From assembly GCA_023422635.1 (NCBI GenBank), contig JAFAGO010000013.1, forward strand, positions 26,387 through 90,386: a stretch of DNA of 64,000 bases, read 5' to 3'. The stretch comes from Bacteroidota bacterium. Lineage in GTDB: Bacteria; Bacteroidota; Bacteroidia; Flavobacteriales; Weeksellaceae. This document shows, in pieces, positions 44,030-52,857 of the stretch. Position 1 is the stretch's first letter. Every line of letters begins with the position of its first letter. The notes under the pieces are model-generated. The model made no database searches, was not told the origin of the DNA, and was given only the letters and a program-made list of their open reading frames with translations. The position numbers and the translations under genes are program-made.

Positions 44030-44062
44030 GTTAATTTTGTGTTAATATTAGTTAACATTGTG
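44030..44062. repeat. Pair of direct repeats in the susC leader
   Basis: GTTAATTTTGTG (44030-44041) and GTTAACATTGTG (44051-44062) match at 10 of 12 positions and start 21 bases apart, two helical turns. They flank and follow the predicted start of susC transcription. That arrangement suits a dimeric regulator, for example the adjacent AraC protein, but I cannot prove binding. Confidence 0.45.
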
Positions 44063-44065
44063 TAG

Positions 44066-44073
44066 CAAATCTA
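44066..44073 (-). promoter_or_regulatory. Bacteroidota -7 box for susC
   Basis: TAGATTTG on the minus strand fits TAnnTTTG, 54 bases before the susC start. Confidence 0.55.
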
Positions 44074-44352
44074 AATGAACAAAGAGAATATAATTAATGT
44101 TATTTTGTCAAAATTCTGTATTATTTTTAACAAGAACGTAAATTTGAAATGAAATAAAGATTATAACTGTTTGAAATTGATAAACTTAAAAGCATAACAT
44201 TTTTTTATCACCACAAAGAACAGTGATATTATTCATTTAAAATCATGTTAAAAAAGTATTACAAATTGCAAAAAAAAGAAGAATTTTGCGCAAAAATAGT
44301 CTAAAAAGTAACAATGCGACTTATTATTCCACACCCTTTTTTGACGCTTATC

Positions 44353-45231
44353 TTAGTGTACTTTTTTAATCCCATTAAACTTCGCTTTAAAATCAGAGGG
44401 CGTTGAGTTTTGGAACGATTTGAAAATTTTATTAAAGTTTGCAATATTATTAAAACCGGCTTCAAATGCAATTTCAGAAATTGTTTTATCCTTTTCTATA
44501 AGCCATCTTGCGGCATATCCTACACGAATTTCATTGAGATAATTGATAAAGGTTTTTCCAGTTCTTTTCTTAATAAATCGGTTGAATGTTACCGAACTCA
44601 TATTCACCAAATGAGAAATATCATCTAACGTAATTCTTTTATCATAATTATTGTGCACATAATCATGAATTACTTTCATACTGTCGTGATCATCGAAAGT
44701 TTCAAGTTCAATACTGTATGATGATAAATAGGTTTTGTTAGGATCGTTTGCAAGTTCATTAAGGATATACAATACCTCCATAAACGATTCAAAACCCTTT
44801 AGTTTAGAAAGGTTCAAAAATCTTTCCTTCAACTTTTCTATGGTTTCTTGAGAAAATAATATTCCTCGAATTGAATTTTTAATTAAATCGTCTATAGGCT
44901 TTAACAAACGCCTTTTCATCAGCTGTTGATCAAAAAAATCATGGCTAAATTGGATCGTAATTTCCCGTATTCTTTTATTTTTACCACGATAATTATCCCA
45001 GAAATGCGGCAAATTAGGCCCTACCAAAACCAATTCTAACTCTTGCAACTCTCCAATATGATCCCCAATTACTCTTCGATTACCTTTACCTTTAAAAATG
45101 AAATTCAATTCCACTTCAGGATGATAATGAATTGGAAAATCAAATGTATTTTTTATCCGATCGAAAACAAGAAAGCTTTCATCGGGCGAAATAGGAGGAA
45201 TTTCTCGTAAAAAATCTTGATTTTTTTGCAT
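44353..45231 (-). CDS. AraC-family transcriptional regulator of the mannan locus
   Basis: A 292-aa cytoplasmic regulator. The N-terminal half is a cupin-like sensor domain (FPIHYHPEVELNFIFKGKGNR at about 33-53, LVLVGPNLPHFWDNYRG at about 70-85). The C-terminal 100 residues are the AraC double helix-turn-helix (ITLDDISHLVNMSSVTFNRFIKKRTGKTF and ISEIAFEAGFNNIANFNKIF). It sits between the two divergent arms and is the only regulator in the locus, so it most likely controls both. A cytoplasmic cupin suggests it senses an internal sugar such as mannobiose or mannosylglucose, not a surface signal; that is inference. Confidence 0.9.
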   Translation of the reverse strand: MQKNQDFLREIPPISPDESFLVFDRIKNTFDFPIHYHPEVELNFIFKGKGNRRVIGDHIGELQELELVLVGPNLPHFWDNYRGKNKRIREITIQFSHDFFDQQLMKRRLLKPIDDLIKNSIRGILFSQETIEKLKERFLNLSKLKGFESFMEVLYILNELANDPNKTYLSSYSIELETFDDHDSMKVIHDYVHNNYDKRITLDDISHLVNMSSVTFNRFIKKRTGKTFINYLNEIRVGYAARWLIEKDKTISEIAFEAGFNNIANFNKIFKSFQNSTPSDFKAKFNGIKKVH

Positions 45232-45295
45232 AAATTATATTAGTATTAAATAGATGATTATGAGTCAACTGTAAAACATTTGCACAATTTACATA

Positions 45296-45349
45296 TAAAT
45301 TTGACAAAATAATATTATTTGAAAACAAAGTTGCGAACTAAATTTGACA
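45296..45349. repeat. Exact 11-base direct repeats upstream of the mannanase operon
   Basis: TAAATTTGACA occurs at 45296-45306 and again at 45339-45349, start to start 43 bases (about four helical turns), between the divergent AraC gene and the GH5 mannanase gene. The first eight bases of each also match the -7 consensus. They may be two promoters, or a promoter plus a regulator site. Confidence 0.5.
45339..45346 (+). promoter_or_regulatory. Bacteroidota -7 box for the 14-gene mannan operon
   Basis: TAAATTTG fits TAnnTTTG, 43 bases before the GH5 start. A second identical box at 45296-45303 could be an alternative start point. Confidence 0.55.
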
Positions 45350-45389
45350 TTAACCAAATGTTAAGAAATCCCTAATCCCCCTTTTTAAT

Positions 45390-46670
45390 ATGAACTGGAA
45401 TTTAAAAACATTTTTATTTCTGTTACTCACCAATTGGTTAACCCTTTCTTCTCAGGAGTTTGTGAGTGTTCGTGATGGCCAATTTTTCCAAAATAATAAA
45501 CCGTACTATTTCGTAGGAGCAAACTATTGGTATGGCTCCTATTTAGGTAATGAAACCAATCCACAAAAGGGTATTGAACGGTTAAAAAGGGAACTTGATT
45601 TTTTAAAACAAAAGAACGTAACCAATTTAAGAGTTCTTGTAGCAGTAGAAGGAACTGGTAAAATAAATGGCGCAAACCGAGTAACCCCTCCGTATCAACC
45701 CGAAGCAGGCATTTTTAATGATGAAATTCTAAAAGGTCTTGATATTTTTCTAGCAGAAGCTTCAAAACGGAATATGAAAGCGGTGCTCTTTCTTTCCAAC
45801 AATTGGGAATGGAGCGGCGGATTTTTACAATACCTCAGATGGAACGATAAAATTGAAGAAAACACCTTTAGAAAGGCGATGAATTGGGATGAGCTTCGTG
45901 ACGAAACACGCAAATTTTATCGCTGCGACAATTGCATTGCCCAATACCGAAATCAAGTTCAACGTATTGTAACACGTACCAACACCATCACAGGGATTCC
46001 CTACAAAAACGATCCTACAATTATGACCTGGGAAATTGCAAATGAACCGCGACCTATGCGCCCTAATGTAATTCCAGAATTTAAAAAATTTATTGCAGAA
46101 ACCGCTTCTTTTATTAAATCTTTAGACGAGAATCATCTTGTGACAAGCGGAAGTGAAGGCGAAATGGGCAGCGAAACAATGGATCTTTTCAAAGAAGTCC
46201 ATTCCGATTCCAACATCGATTATCTTACCATTCATATTTGGCCCAAAAACTGGGGATGGCTCAATATTAACGATTTAGAAGGAACTTTTAGTAAGGCAGA
46301 AGAAAATACGCTCTCGTATATCAACAATCACATAGAAGTTGCAAATCAACTTCGCAAACCTTTGGTTTTAGAAGAATTCGGTTTTCCGCGCGATCATCAC
46401 TCTTTCGATATCAACTCAAGTACAAAATTGAGAGATCAATACTACCAATCTGCATTTGAAATTTTCAAGAAGCAGCGTAATAGTAATGGTCCATTTGCAG
46501 GGATTGTATTTTGGGCATACGGCGGTGAAGCGAAACCAATTCCTGGGCAAGTATATTGGAAAGAAGGCGACGATTATATGGGCGATCCGCCAATGGAAGA
46601 ACAAGGTCTAAACGCAGTCTTCAATACAGACAAATCCACTTGGAAACTCATAAAAAAATACGCTAAATAA
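45390..46670 (+). CDS. GH5 endo-beta-mannanase (GH5_7-like)
   Basis: This 426-aa protein hydrolyses internal beta-1,4-mannosidic bonds. The signal peptide ends near LTLSSQ. The (beta/alpha)8 barrel begins FVSVRDGQFFQNNKPYYFVGANYWYG, typical of GH5 mannanases. The acid/base is Glu219 (WEIANEPR) and the nucleophile Glu329 (LVLEEFGFPRDH). It carries no lipobox and no T9SS domain, so it is periplasmic or released by an unrecognised route. It is the first gene of the rightward operon, 32 bases before a GH26 gene. Confidence 0.92.
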   Translation: MNWNLKTFLFLLLTNWLTLSSQEFVSVRDGQFFQNNKPYYFVGANYWYGSYLGNETNPQKGIERLKRELDFLKQKNVTNLRVLVAVEGTGKINGANRVTPPYQPEAGIFNDEILKGLDIFLAEASKRNMKAVLFLSNNWEWSGGFLQYLRWNDKIEENTFRKAMNWDELRDETRKFYRCDNCIAQYRNQVQRIVTRTNTITGIPYKNDPTIMTWEIANEPRPMRPNVIPEFKKFIAETASFIKSLDENHLVTSGSEGEMGSETMDLFKEVHSDSNIDYLTIHIWPKNWGWLNINDLEGTFSKAEENTLSYINNHIEVANQLRKPLVLEEFGFPRDHHSFDINSSTKLRDQYYQSAFEIFKKQRNSNGPFAGIVFWAYGGEAKPIPGQVYWKEGDDYMGDPPMEEQGLNAVFNTDKSTWKLIKKYAK

Positions 46671-46702
46671 TTAATTACATCAACTAACGTATATACATCG
46701 TG

Positions 46703-47833
46703 ATGAAGTTTTTTCAAAAAATAACAATTGTTTCTTCTGTATTATATGCTGCAATCATGTTCGCACAAAATACAGTTCCACTTGCGAATAAAAACGCAAC
46801 AAAAGAAACTCAAAATTTATACAAAAACCTATGGTTGACTCTTGATAAAGGCATTATGTTTGGGCATCAAGACGATTTAGGGTACGGCGTAAACTGGCGC
46901 ATGCAGGAAGGAAGAAGCGATGTAAAGGAAACCGCGGGCGATTATCCTGCAGTTTTCGGTTGGGATGTGATGAATATGGAATCCGGAGGTAAAGGACCGA
47001 TTGATATCTTCAGCTTCAAAGAAATGAAAAAGATGATGGAAACCGTCTACAATATGGGCGGAATTAATACCATCAGTTGGCACGCCAATAACCCAATTTC
47101 TGGCAAGCACGCGTGGGACAATACAAAAGGTGGCGTTACTGCAATTTTACCTCAAGGTAAAAAACATCAGATGTTTCTCGGATGGTTGGATACGATTTCC
47201 GATTGTTTAGGATCTCTTAAAGGAAAAGATAAAAAGCAAATTCCTGTTCTTTGGCGCCCTTATCACGAACTTACTGGAAATTGGTTTTGGTGGGGAAAAG
47301 GAAACTGTACCCCAGAAGAATTTAAAGCTCTTTGGAAAATGACGTATGATTATATGACGAAAACAAAGAACCTTAACAATCTTATTTGGGTGTATAATAC
47401 TTCAGATTTCAATTCTAAGGAAGAATTCATGGAATTTTATCCCGGCGATGAATATGTGGATATGATAAGTTTCGACATCTATGAGCTTGATAATCCTGTT
47501 CACAATACCAGTTTCGTAGAGCGTTCTCAAAAGCAATTTGCAATAATGGATCAAATTGCAAAAAAACACCAAAAGATTCCCACATTAGCAGAAACAGGTT
47601 ACGAGCAAATTCCGTATAATAAATTCTGGACCAAGACTTTAAACGAAGCAATCGGAAACTATAAAATATCGTACGTTCTCGCTTGGCGAAATCATGGACT
47701 AACAGAAGAAAAGAAGATGCACTATTACGTACCCTACAAAGGACATCCTAACACACAAGATTTTAAAGAGTATCACGATGCAGAGAACAGTTTGTTTCTA
47801 AAAGACATCCAAAAGCTACGTGTTTATCAATAA
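46703..47833 (+). CDS. GH26 beta-mannanase, first copy
   Basis: This 376-aa protein has a signal peptide ending IMFAQ. I start at the ATG at 46703; an overlapping GTG at 46700 would add one residue. It is a GH26 barrel with the acid/base Glu189 in WRPYHELTGNWFWWG and nucleophile Glu297 in TLAETGYE. It resembles the copy at 56797 throughout, including GHQDDLGYGV and RSDVKETAGDYPAV. With symporter, GH130 and epimerase genes directly downstream, it matches the GH26-transporter-phosphorylase-epimerase gene set known from Bacteroides fragilis. A mannobiose-releasing role is therefore likely. Confidence 0.93.
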   Translation: MKFFQKITIVSSVLYAAIMFAQNTVPLANKNATKETQNLYKNLWLTLDKGIMFGHQDDLGYGVNWRMQEGRSDVKETAGDYPAVFGWDVMNMESGGKGPIDIFSFKEMKKMMETVYNMGGINTISWHANNPISGKHAWDNTKGGVTAILPQGKKHQMFLGWLDTISDCLGSLKGKDKKQIPVLWRPYHELTGNWFWWGKGNCTPEEFKALWKMTYDYMTKTKNLNNLIWVYNTSDFNSKEEFMEFYPGDEYVDMISFDIYELDNPVHNTSFVERSQKQFAIMDQIAKKHQKIPTLAETGYEQIPYNKFWTKTLNEAIGNYKISYVLAWRNHGLTEEKKMHYYVPYKGHPNTQDFKEYHDAENSLFLKDIQKLRVYQ

Positions 47834-47860
47834 AAGTACACAATACCCTATTTATACATT

Positions 47861-49294
47861 ATGAACAATACCGATAAAATTACGCTTAAAGAAAAAATCG
47901 GATACGGATTTGGAGATGCCGCTTCCTCTATGTTCTGGAAGATTTTCGGAATGTACTCTCTGTTTTACTATACCGATGTTTTCGGAATTACCGCGGCCGC
48001 CGCAGGAACAATGTTCCTAATCGCTCGCCTCTGGGATTCCTTCTTTGACGTATTGGTAGGCATTGCTGCCGATCGTACGAAAACCCGATGGGGCAAATAC
48101 CGTCCTTATCTTTTATGGTTTGCAATTCCATTCGCAGTAATGGGCGTTATTACTTTTTATACGCCAGATTTCGGAACTTCCGGGAAACTCATCTACGCGT
48201 ATCTTACGTATTCTTTAATGATGATTGTTTATTCATTAATCAATGTACCATACGCCTCTCTTTTAGGATCCTTATCATCAGACCCAAAACAACGGAATGA
48301 GCTATCTTCTTACCGAATGGCGTTTGCTTTTATTGGAAGTTTCATCACCTTTATGTTGTTACAACCATTAGTAGATTTCTTCGCAAAAAATTTTGATGGA
48401 ACTCATTCAGCCGCTCAAAATGCAGTAGAAACTTCAGTAAGCACTTCTGCAACTGGTTGGGTAATGGCAGTTGGTGTAATTGGGATTATTTGCGTGATTT
48501 TGTTTCTATTATGCTTTTTATGGACAAAAGAACGAGTTCAACAAATTGAAACTGAGGAAAATGTTTCGGTAAAAGACGATTTAAAAAATCTTTTCCGCAA
48601 TAAACCGTGGTGGATCTTAGTAGGAACTGGTCTTGCAGCCCTACTATTTAATGCCGTTCGCGATGGTGTTGCGATTTACTACTTCCGCGATTTTGTAAGA
48701 ATAAATTACAGAATGGCCGGCACAGGATGGGACATCACAACCATTTACTTCCTTATTGGTCAAGCCGCCAACCTAATTGGTGTTATCGCTGCACCAACAA
48801 TTTCAGCAAAATACGGAAAGAAAAAAACCTACATGATTGCCACCTTGATTGCAGGATTCTTAAGTGTAGTATTCTATTTTATTCCTAACAATCTTGCACT
48901 CATCTTAATGTTACAATTTGTAATATCAATGTTTGCAGGCTATGTTTTACCACTACTGTGGTCGATGTATGCAGATATTGTTGATTATGAAGAATTGCAC
49001 ACAGGCCGCCGTGCGACAGGACTTATTTTTTCTTCTTCCTCGATGTCGCAAAAATTAGGATGGGCTTTAGGAGCTGCTTTAAGCGGATGGATTTTGGCTT
49101 ATTTCAATTACATTCCAGATGCGGCATCACAAAGTGCAGAAACCATTTTCGGCGAACGCTTAATGATCAGTTTACTTCCTGCCGCATGCTGTTTAATCGC
49201 ATTTCTAGGGATGATGGCTTATCCTCTTTCGGATAAAAAAGTTAAAGAAATTACAAACGAACTTGAACTTAAAAGAAATAATAGTCAACTGTAA
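47861..49294 (+). CDS. GPH-family sugar:cation symporter (MFS), predicted mannobiose importer
   Basis: A 477-aa inner-membrane protein with about 12 transmembrane helices. It is of the glycoside-pentoside-hexuronide:cation symporter (MelB-like) family: KIGYGFGDAASSMFWKIFG at the N-terminus, then FYYTDVFGI, WDSFFDVLVGIAADRTKTRWGKYRPY (the family loop 2-3 motif) and the central cytoplasmic loop WTKERVQQIE. In this gene order it should carry mannobiose or short manno-oligosaccharides into the cytoplasm for the next two enzymes. The 27-base gap to GH26 supports one transcript. Confidence 0.92.
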   Translation: MNNTDKITLKEKIGYGFGDAASSMFWKIFGMYSLFYYTDVFGITAAAAGTMFLIARLWDSFFDVLVGIAADRTKTRWGKYRPYLLWFAIPFAVMGVITFYTPDFGTSGKLIYAYLTYSLMMIVYSLINVPYASLLGSLSSDPKQRNELSSYRMAFAFIGSFITFMLLQPLVDFFAKNFDGTHSAAQNAVETSVSTSATGWVMAVGVIGIICVILFLLCFLWTKERVQQIETEENVSVKDDLKNLFRNKPWWILVGTGLAALLFNAVRDGVAIYYFRDFVRINYRMAGTGWDITTIYFLIGQAANLIGVIAAPTISAKYGKKKTYMIATLIAGFLSVVFYFIPNNLALILMLQFVISMFAGYVLPLLWSMYADIVDYEELHTGRRATGLIFSSSSMSQKLGWALGAALSGWILAYFNYIPDAASQSAETIFGERLMISLLPAACCLIAFLGMMAYPLSDKKVKEITNELELKRNNSQL

Positions 49295-49344
49295 ATCTGT
49301 AAGATTAGCAAACAAAAAAGAATATTTTAAATAAAAAAATTACT

Positions 49345-50526
49345 ATGAATAATTTATTCAATTTTAGATTGAATGCCGTTAAAGACGAATTTGAATCTTT
49401 AATCACAACAAAAAACAACCCTTCTGATGAAGCCGGAAATGGAATTTTTACAAGATATCAAAATCCTGTTGTTACCGCTGCTCACACGCCGCTAGAATGG
49501 AGATACGATTTTAACCCAGAAACCAATCCTTACTTCCTAGAACGTTTTGGAATCAACGCGGCGTTTAACGCAGGCGCAATGAAATGGAACGAAAAGTACA
49601 TTCTATCCGTTCGTGTAGAAGGCTACGATCGTAAATCATTTTTCGCCATTGCAGAATCTCCTAATGGTGTTGATAACTTTACCTTCTGGGCAAAACCAAT
49701 TGTTATTCCTCAAATCGAAGGAAATCCAGATACCAACGTTTACGATATGCGATTGGTACACCATGAAGACGGGTATATTTACGGAATTTTCTGCACCGAA
49801 AGAAAAGATCCAAACGCACCAAAAGGCGACACAAGTTCTGCCATTGCGAATGCAGGAATTGTTAGAACAAAAGATCTTTTAAATTGGGAAAGACTTCCCG
49901 ATTTAATTTCCAATACCGGTCAACAAAGAAACGTGGTATTACATCCAGAATTTGTTAATGGTCAATACGCTGTTTACACCAGACCTCAAGATGGCTTTAT
50001 CGATGTTGGCAACGGTGGCGGTATTGGATTGGGTTACATTAAAGAAATGACCAATCCTGTGGTAGAAAACGAAACCATTATTTTCACTAAAGAATACCAT
50101 ACCGTATACGAATTGAAAAATGGATTAGGTCCAGCACCTATTAAAACCGAAAAAGGTTGGTTACACCTTGCACACGGAGTAAGAAATACTGCGGCAGGAC
50201 TACGCTATGTATTGTACATGTTTATGACCGATCTTCACGATTTGGGTAAAGTTACCCATAAACCTGCAGGCTATTTTATGGCACCCGAAGGAATTGAAAG
50301 AGTTGGCGATGTTTCCAATGTTTTGTTTTCCAATGGATGGATTGCGGACGAAGGCGGAAAAGTTTTCATTTACTACGCTTCCTCAGATACCAGAATGCAC
50401 GTTGCCGTTTCATCAGTAGATCAATTATTGGATTATTGCATTAATACTTCCGAAGATAAACTGACTTCGTACGAATCTGTTCAAACCATCATTAGCATTG
50501 TGGACGAAAATGCTGCAAATAAATAA
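49345..50526 (+). CDS. GH130 4-O-beta-D-mannosyl-D-glucose phosphorylase
   Basis: A cytoplasmic inverting phosphorylase of 393 aa that converts beta-1,4-mannosylglucose and phosphate to mannose-1-phosphate and glucose. It has the five-bladed propeller style of GH130. The general acid Asp134 is in NVYDMRLVHH, and LRYVLYMFMTDLHDL and the phosphate-binding Arg/His residues (around RNVVLHPEF and HTVYELKNG) are present. It resembles the GH130 subfamily 1 enzyme from Bacteroides fragilis. Placement directly before the 2-epimerase gene strengthens the call over mannobiose phosphorylase (GH130_2). Confidence 0.92.
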   Translation: MNNLFNFRLNAVKDEFESLITTKNNPSDEAGNGIFTRYQNPVVTAAHTPLEWRYDFNPETNPYFLERFGINAAFNAGAMKWNEKYILSVRVEGYDRKSFFAIAESPNGVDNFTFWAKPIVIPQIEGNPDTNVYDMRLVHHEDGYIYGIFCTERKDPNAPKGDTSSAIANAGIVRTKDLLNWERLPDLISNTGQQRNVVLHPEFVNGQYAVYTRPQDGFIDVGNGGGIGLGYIKEMTNPVVENETIIFTKEYHTVYELKNGLGPAPIKTEKGWLHLAHGVRNTAAGLRYVLYMFMTDLHDLGKVTHKPAGYFMAPEGIERVGDVSNVLFSNGWIADEGGKVFIYYASSDTRMHVAVSSVDQLLDYCINTSEDKLTSYESVQTIISIVDENAANK

Positions 50527-50550
50527 ATGTGAATCTATAACACGATAAAT

Positions 50551-51744
50551 ATGACAACGGTAGATACTTCTTTGTCTTTTGTAAAACAGATTGAAAAAGA
50601 ACTTGGAAACATCCTAGAATATTGGAGTAAAAACACCATCGACTGCAAAAATGGCGGTTTTATTGGTGAAATTGATTTCTCCGAAAAGAAGAATTTTGAT
50701 GCCGAAAAAGGCTCCGTTCTTTACGGAAGAATTCTTTGGACATTCTCGGCGGCATATCCGCTTACAAAAGATCCAGCCCATATAAAAGTGGCAAAAAGAG
50801 CTTTTGAAGAAATTACATCCAAGTTCTACGATCCAGTAAACAAAGGAATTTATTGGAGTATCTATCCTGATGGTAAACCAAAGGATACCAAAAACCAGAT
50901 TTATGCGTTGGCATTCGTCATCTATGGTTTAAGCGAATACTATAAAGTTTTTGGGGTAAAAGAAGCATTGGAATTGGCCATCACCTTGTATCAAAGTATT
51001 CAAACACACAGTTTCGACCATCAAAAAGGAGGTTACTTTGAAGCGTTAACGCAAGATTGGAAAGAAATTCAAGATATGCGTTTAAGTGATAAAGATGCTA
51101 ACGAGAAGAAAACCATGAACACCCATCTTCACATCGTTGAAGCATTTGCAAATCTTTATACCGTTTGGAAAGATGATGAACTTCAGAGGAACATCGTAAC
51201 CATTCTCGAAACCATTGATGAGCATTTTATCGATAAAGAATCTTGGCATTTAAAACTATTCTTCAATGAAGATTGGATTGAAAAAAAAGATGTTTTCTCT
51301 TATGGTCATGATATTGAAGCTGCGTGGCTTTTACAATGGTCTGCAGAAGTTTCTCAAAACGAATCACTCATTTCTCGCTATATACATTACGCCGTAAAAA
51401 TAGCAGATGTCACCAAAGAAGGAATCGATAAAGATGGAGGCCTTTGGTATGAGTACGATCCAAAAACACAGCATTTAGTTGCCGAAAAGCATTGGTGGCC
51501 ACAAGCGGAATTATGGATTGGCTACGCAAATGCTTACCAGCTTACTTCTAAAAAAGAATATTTGGATATCGTGAAAAAAAATTGGGAATTTGTAAATGCA
51601 CAGATTATCGATCATCAAAATGGGGAATGGATTTGGGGAATTGACAACAACGGTGAAAAAATTAAGAAAGACAAAGCCGGTTTTTGGAAATGCCCTTATC
51701 ACAACGCAAGAGCATGTATTGAGATTGTGAATAGATTATTGTAA
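50551..51744 (+). CDS. Cellobiose/mannobiose 2-epimerase (AGE family)
   Basis: A cytoplasmic (alpha/alpha)6-barrel epimerase, 397 aa. It inverts C2 of the reducing-end sugar of beta-1,4-disaccharides, here turning mannobiose into mannosylglucose for GH130. Family residues are visible: GRILWTFSAAY (Arg and Trp of the site), MNTHLHIVEAF (His), SYGHDIEAAWLL (His and Glu) and HWWPQAELW with the catalytic His near 320-330. GlcNAc 2-epimerase is the alternative within the family, but neighbours and the HWWPQAE motif favour the cellobiose type. Confidence 0.92.
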   Translation: MTTVDTSLSFVKQIEKELGNILEYWSKNTIDCKNGGFIGEIDFSEKKNFDAEKGSVLYGRILWTFSAAYPLTKDPAHIKVAKRAFEEITSKFYDPVNKGIYWSIYPDGKPKDTKNQIYALAFVIYGLSEYYKVFGVKEALELAITLYQSIQTHSFDHQKGGYFEALTQDWKEIQDMRLSDKDANEKKTMNTHLHIVEAFANLYTVWKDDELQRNIVTILETIDEHFIDKESWHLKLFFNEDWIEKKDVFSYGHDIEAAWLLQWSAEVSQNESLISRYIHYAVKIADVTKEGIDKDGGLWYEYDPKTQHLVAEKHWWPQAELWIGYANAYQLTSKKEYLDIVKKNWEFVNAQIIDHQNGEWIWGIDNNGEKIKKDKAGFWKCPYHNARACIEIVNRLL

Positions 51745-51767
51745 ATCACCTTTTAAATAATAATATT

Positions 51768-52805
51768 GTGAACATTACAACTACCTTTTGTAAAATCTGT
51801 AAAATCGTGAGTATTGCATGGATTGGAGTGTTGGGGAAAGCCCAAACACTGGACCTTACTTCTACCCTACCAAATCCTGTAGAAGTTGGTGAAACGTATA
51901 ATTTCACTTTGAACTATACCTCGGAAGTCTCCTGTAAAATTGCAGTAGCGCTCATTAAATCAACTGCTGATGGAACTACTCCAGATTGGGGCTCTGGAAG
52001 TTGGCAGAACGGAACTTTCATTAATGATCTTCCTGCAACAGCAACTCCAAGTTCACAATCGACTAGTGTTTCTATTCCTTCTTCTGTAATTCCGAGTAAT
52101 CAACTTACAGGAGGCGTGCAATACCTTTGGGCAATTATGCTTCAAACATCAAGTGGAGATTGGATTACCGGAAGTTTTCATCCTGTAACTGTAAACACGT
52201 CATCAACAGTAAGCAACACGATTAATTTTAATGGCACAATTCCAACGTCCATTTCACAAGGCGAAACAGCGAAAATCGGTTACCAATATACCGCTGATTC
52301 TAACGGAATTATTAAAGTAGCTTTGAGCAAATACAATTCTACTGGTGCTTGGGAAAGTGATGTTGTTAGTGAAATTATTAATCCTGCTTCAGAAACAACT
52401 TCCAACGCTGTAGTTGGTGAAGCTTCTTTGGTAATTCCTAATGACACTCCAATTTCATCAACACTAACGGATGGAAGTATGTATAAATGGGAGGTTTCCT
52501 TATTCACTACAGAATGGTCCTATCTTGCAGGTGCTCAAACGCAAGTAAGTGTTGAAGCAAATCTAGCTGTTAGCGACCTCGTTAAGGCAAATAAAAATTT
52601 TGTATTCCCAAATCCTGCAAAAGATGTGGTATACATTTCAGATGCTGTTCAAGCGAAAACAGTAACTATCACGGATGCATCAGGTAAAGTAGTCTTTACA
52701 AATTCAAACAAAAATGTAAAGGAAGTGAATATTTCCAATTTGCAAAATGGAGTTTATTTCGTCAACATTAACGGAAATCAATCTCAAAAAATTATTAAAA
52801 AGTAA
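51768..52805 (+). CDS. Secreted T9SS-sorted two-repeat protein, unknown binding function
   Basis: This 345-aa protein has a GTG start; no ATG is suitably placed. The signal peptide ends near GVLGKAQ. Two related beta-sandwich-like repeats of about 115 residues follow. Repeat 1 covers about 27-145 and ends YLWAIMLQTSSGDWITG; repeat 2 covers about 148-265 and ends YKWEVSLFTTEWSYLAG. The C-terminal T9SS type A sorting domain (FVFPNPAKDVVYIS to GVYFVNINGN) directs it to the cell surface or medium. There is no catalytic motif. It is embedded in the mannan operon, 23 bases after the epimerase gene, and is the only T9SS substrate there. A mannan- or protein-binding surface role is likely; I know of no named family. 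Confidence 0.85.
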   Translation: MNITTTFCKICKIVSIAWIGVLGKAQTLDLTSTLPNPVEVGETYNFTLNYTSEVSCKIAVALIKSTADGTTPDWGSGSWQNGTFINDLPATATPSSQSTSVSIPSSVIPSNQLTGGVQYLWAIMLQTSSGDWITGSFHPVTVNTSSTVSNTINFNGTIPTSISQGETAKIGYQYTADSNGIIKVALSKYNSTGAWESDVVSEIINPASETTSNAVVGEASLVIPNDTPISSTLTDGSMYKWEVSLFTTEWSYLAGAQTQVSVEANLAVSDLVKANKNFVFPNPAKDVVYISDAVQAKTVTITDASGKVVFTNSNKNVKEVNISNLQNGVYFVNINGNQSQKIIKK

Positions 52806-52857
52806 GCCATAGACGTCTTTTTAGAATAGAAGAAATTCATCGAAGTTAGAATACAAA

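Larger units (their letters stand above)
44012..44352. other. Gap between AraC regulator gene and susC
   Basis: This very AT-rich 341-base gap carries the susC -7 box and a pair of 12-base direct repeats near the transcription start. I see no ORF or RNA gene in the rest. Confidence 0.5.
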
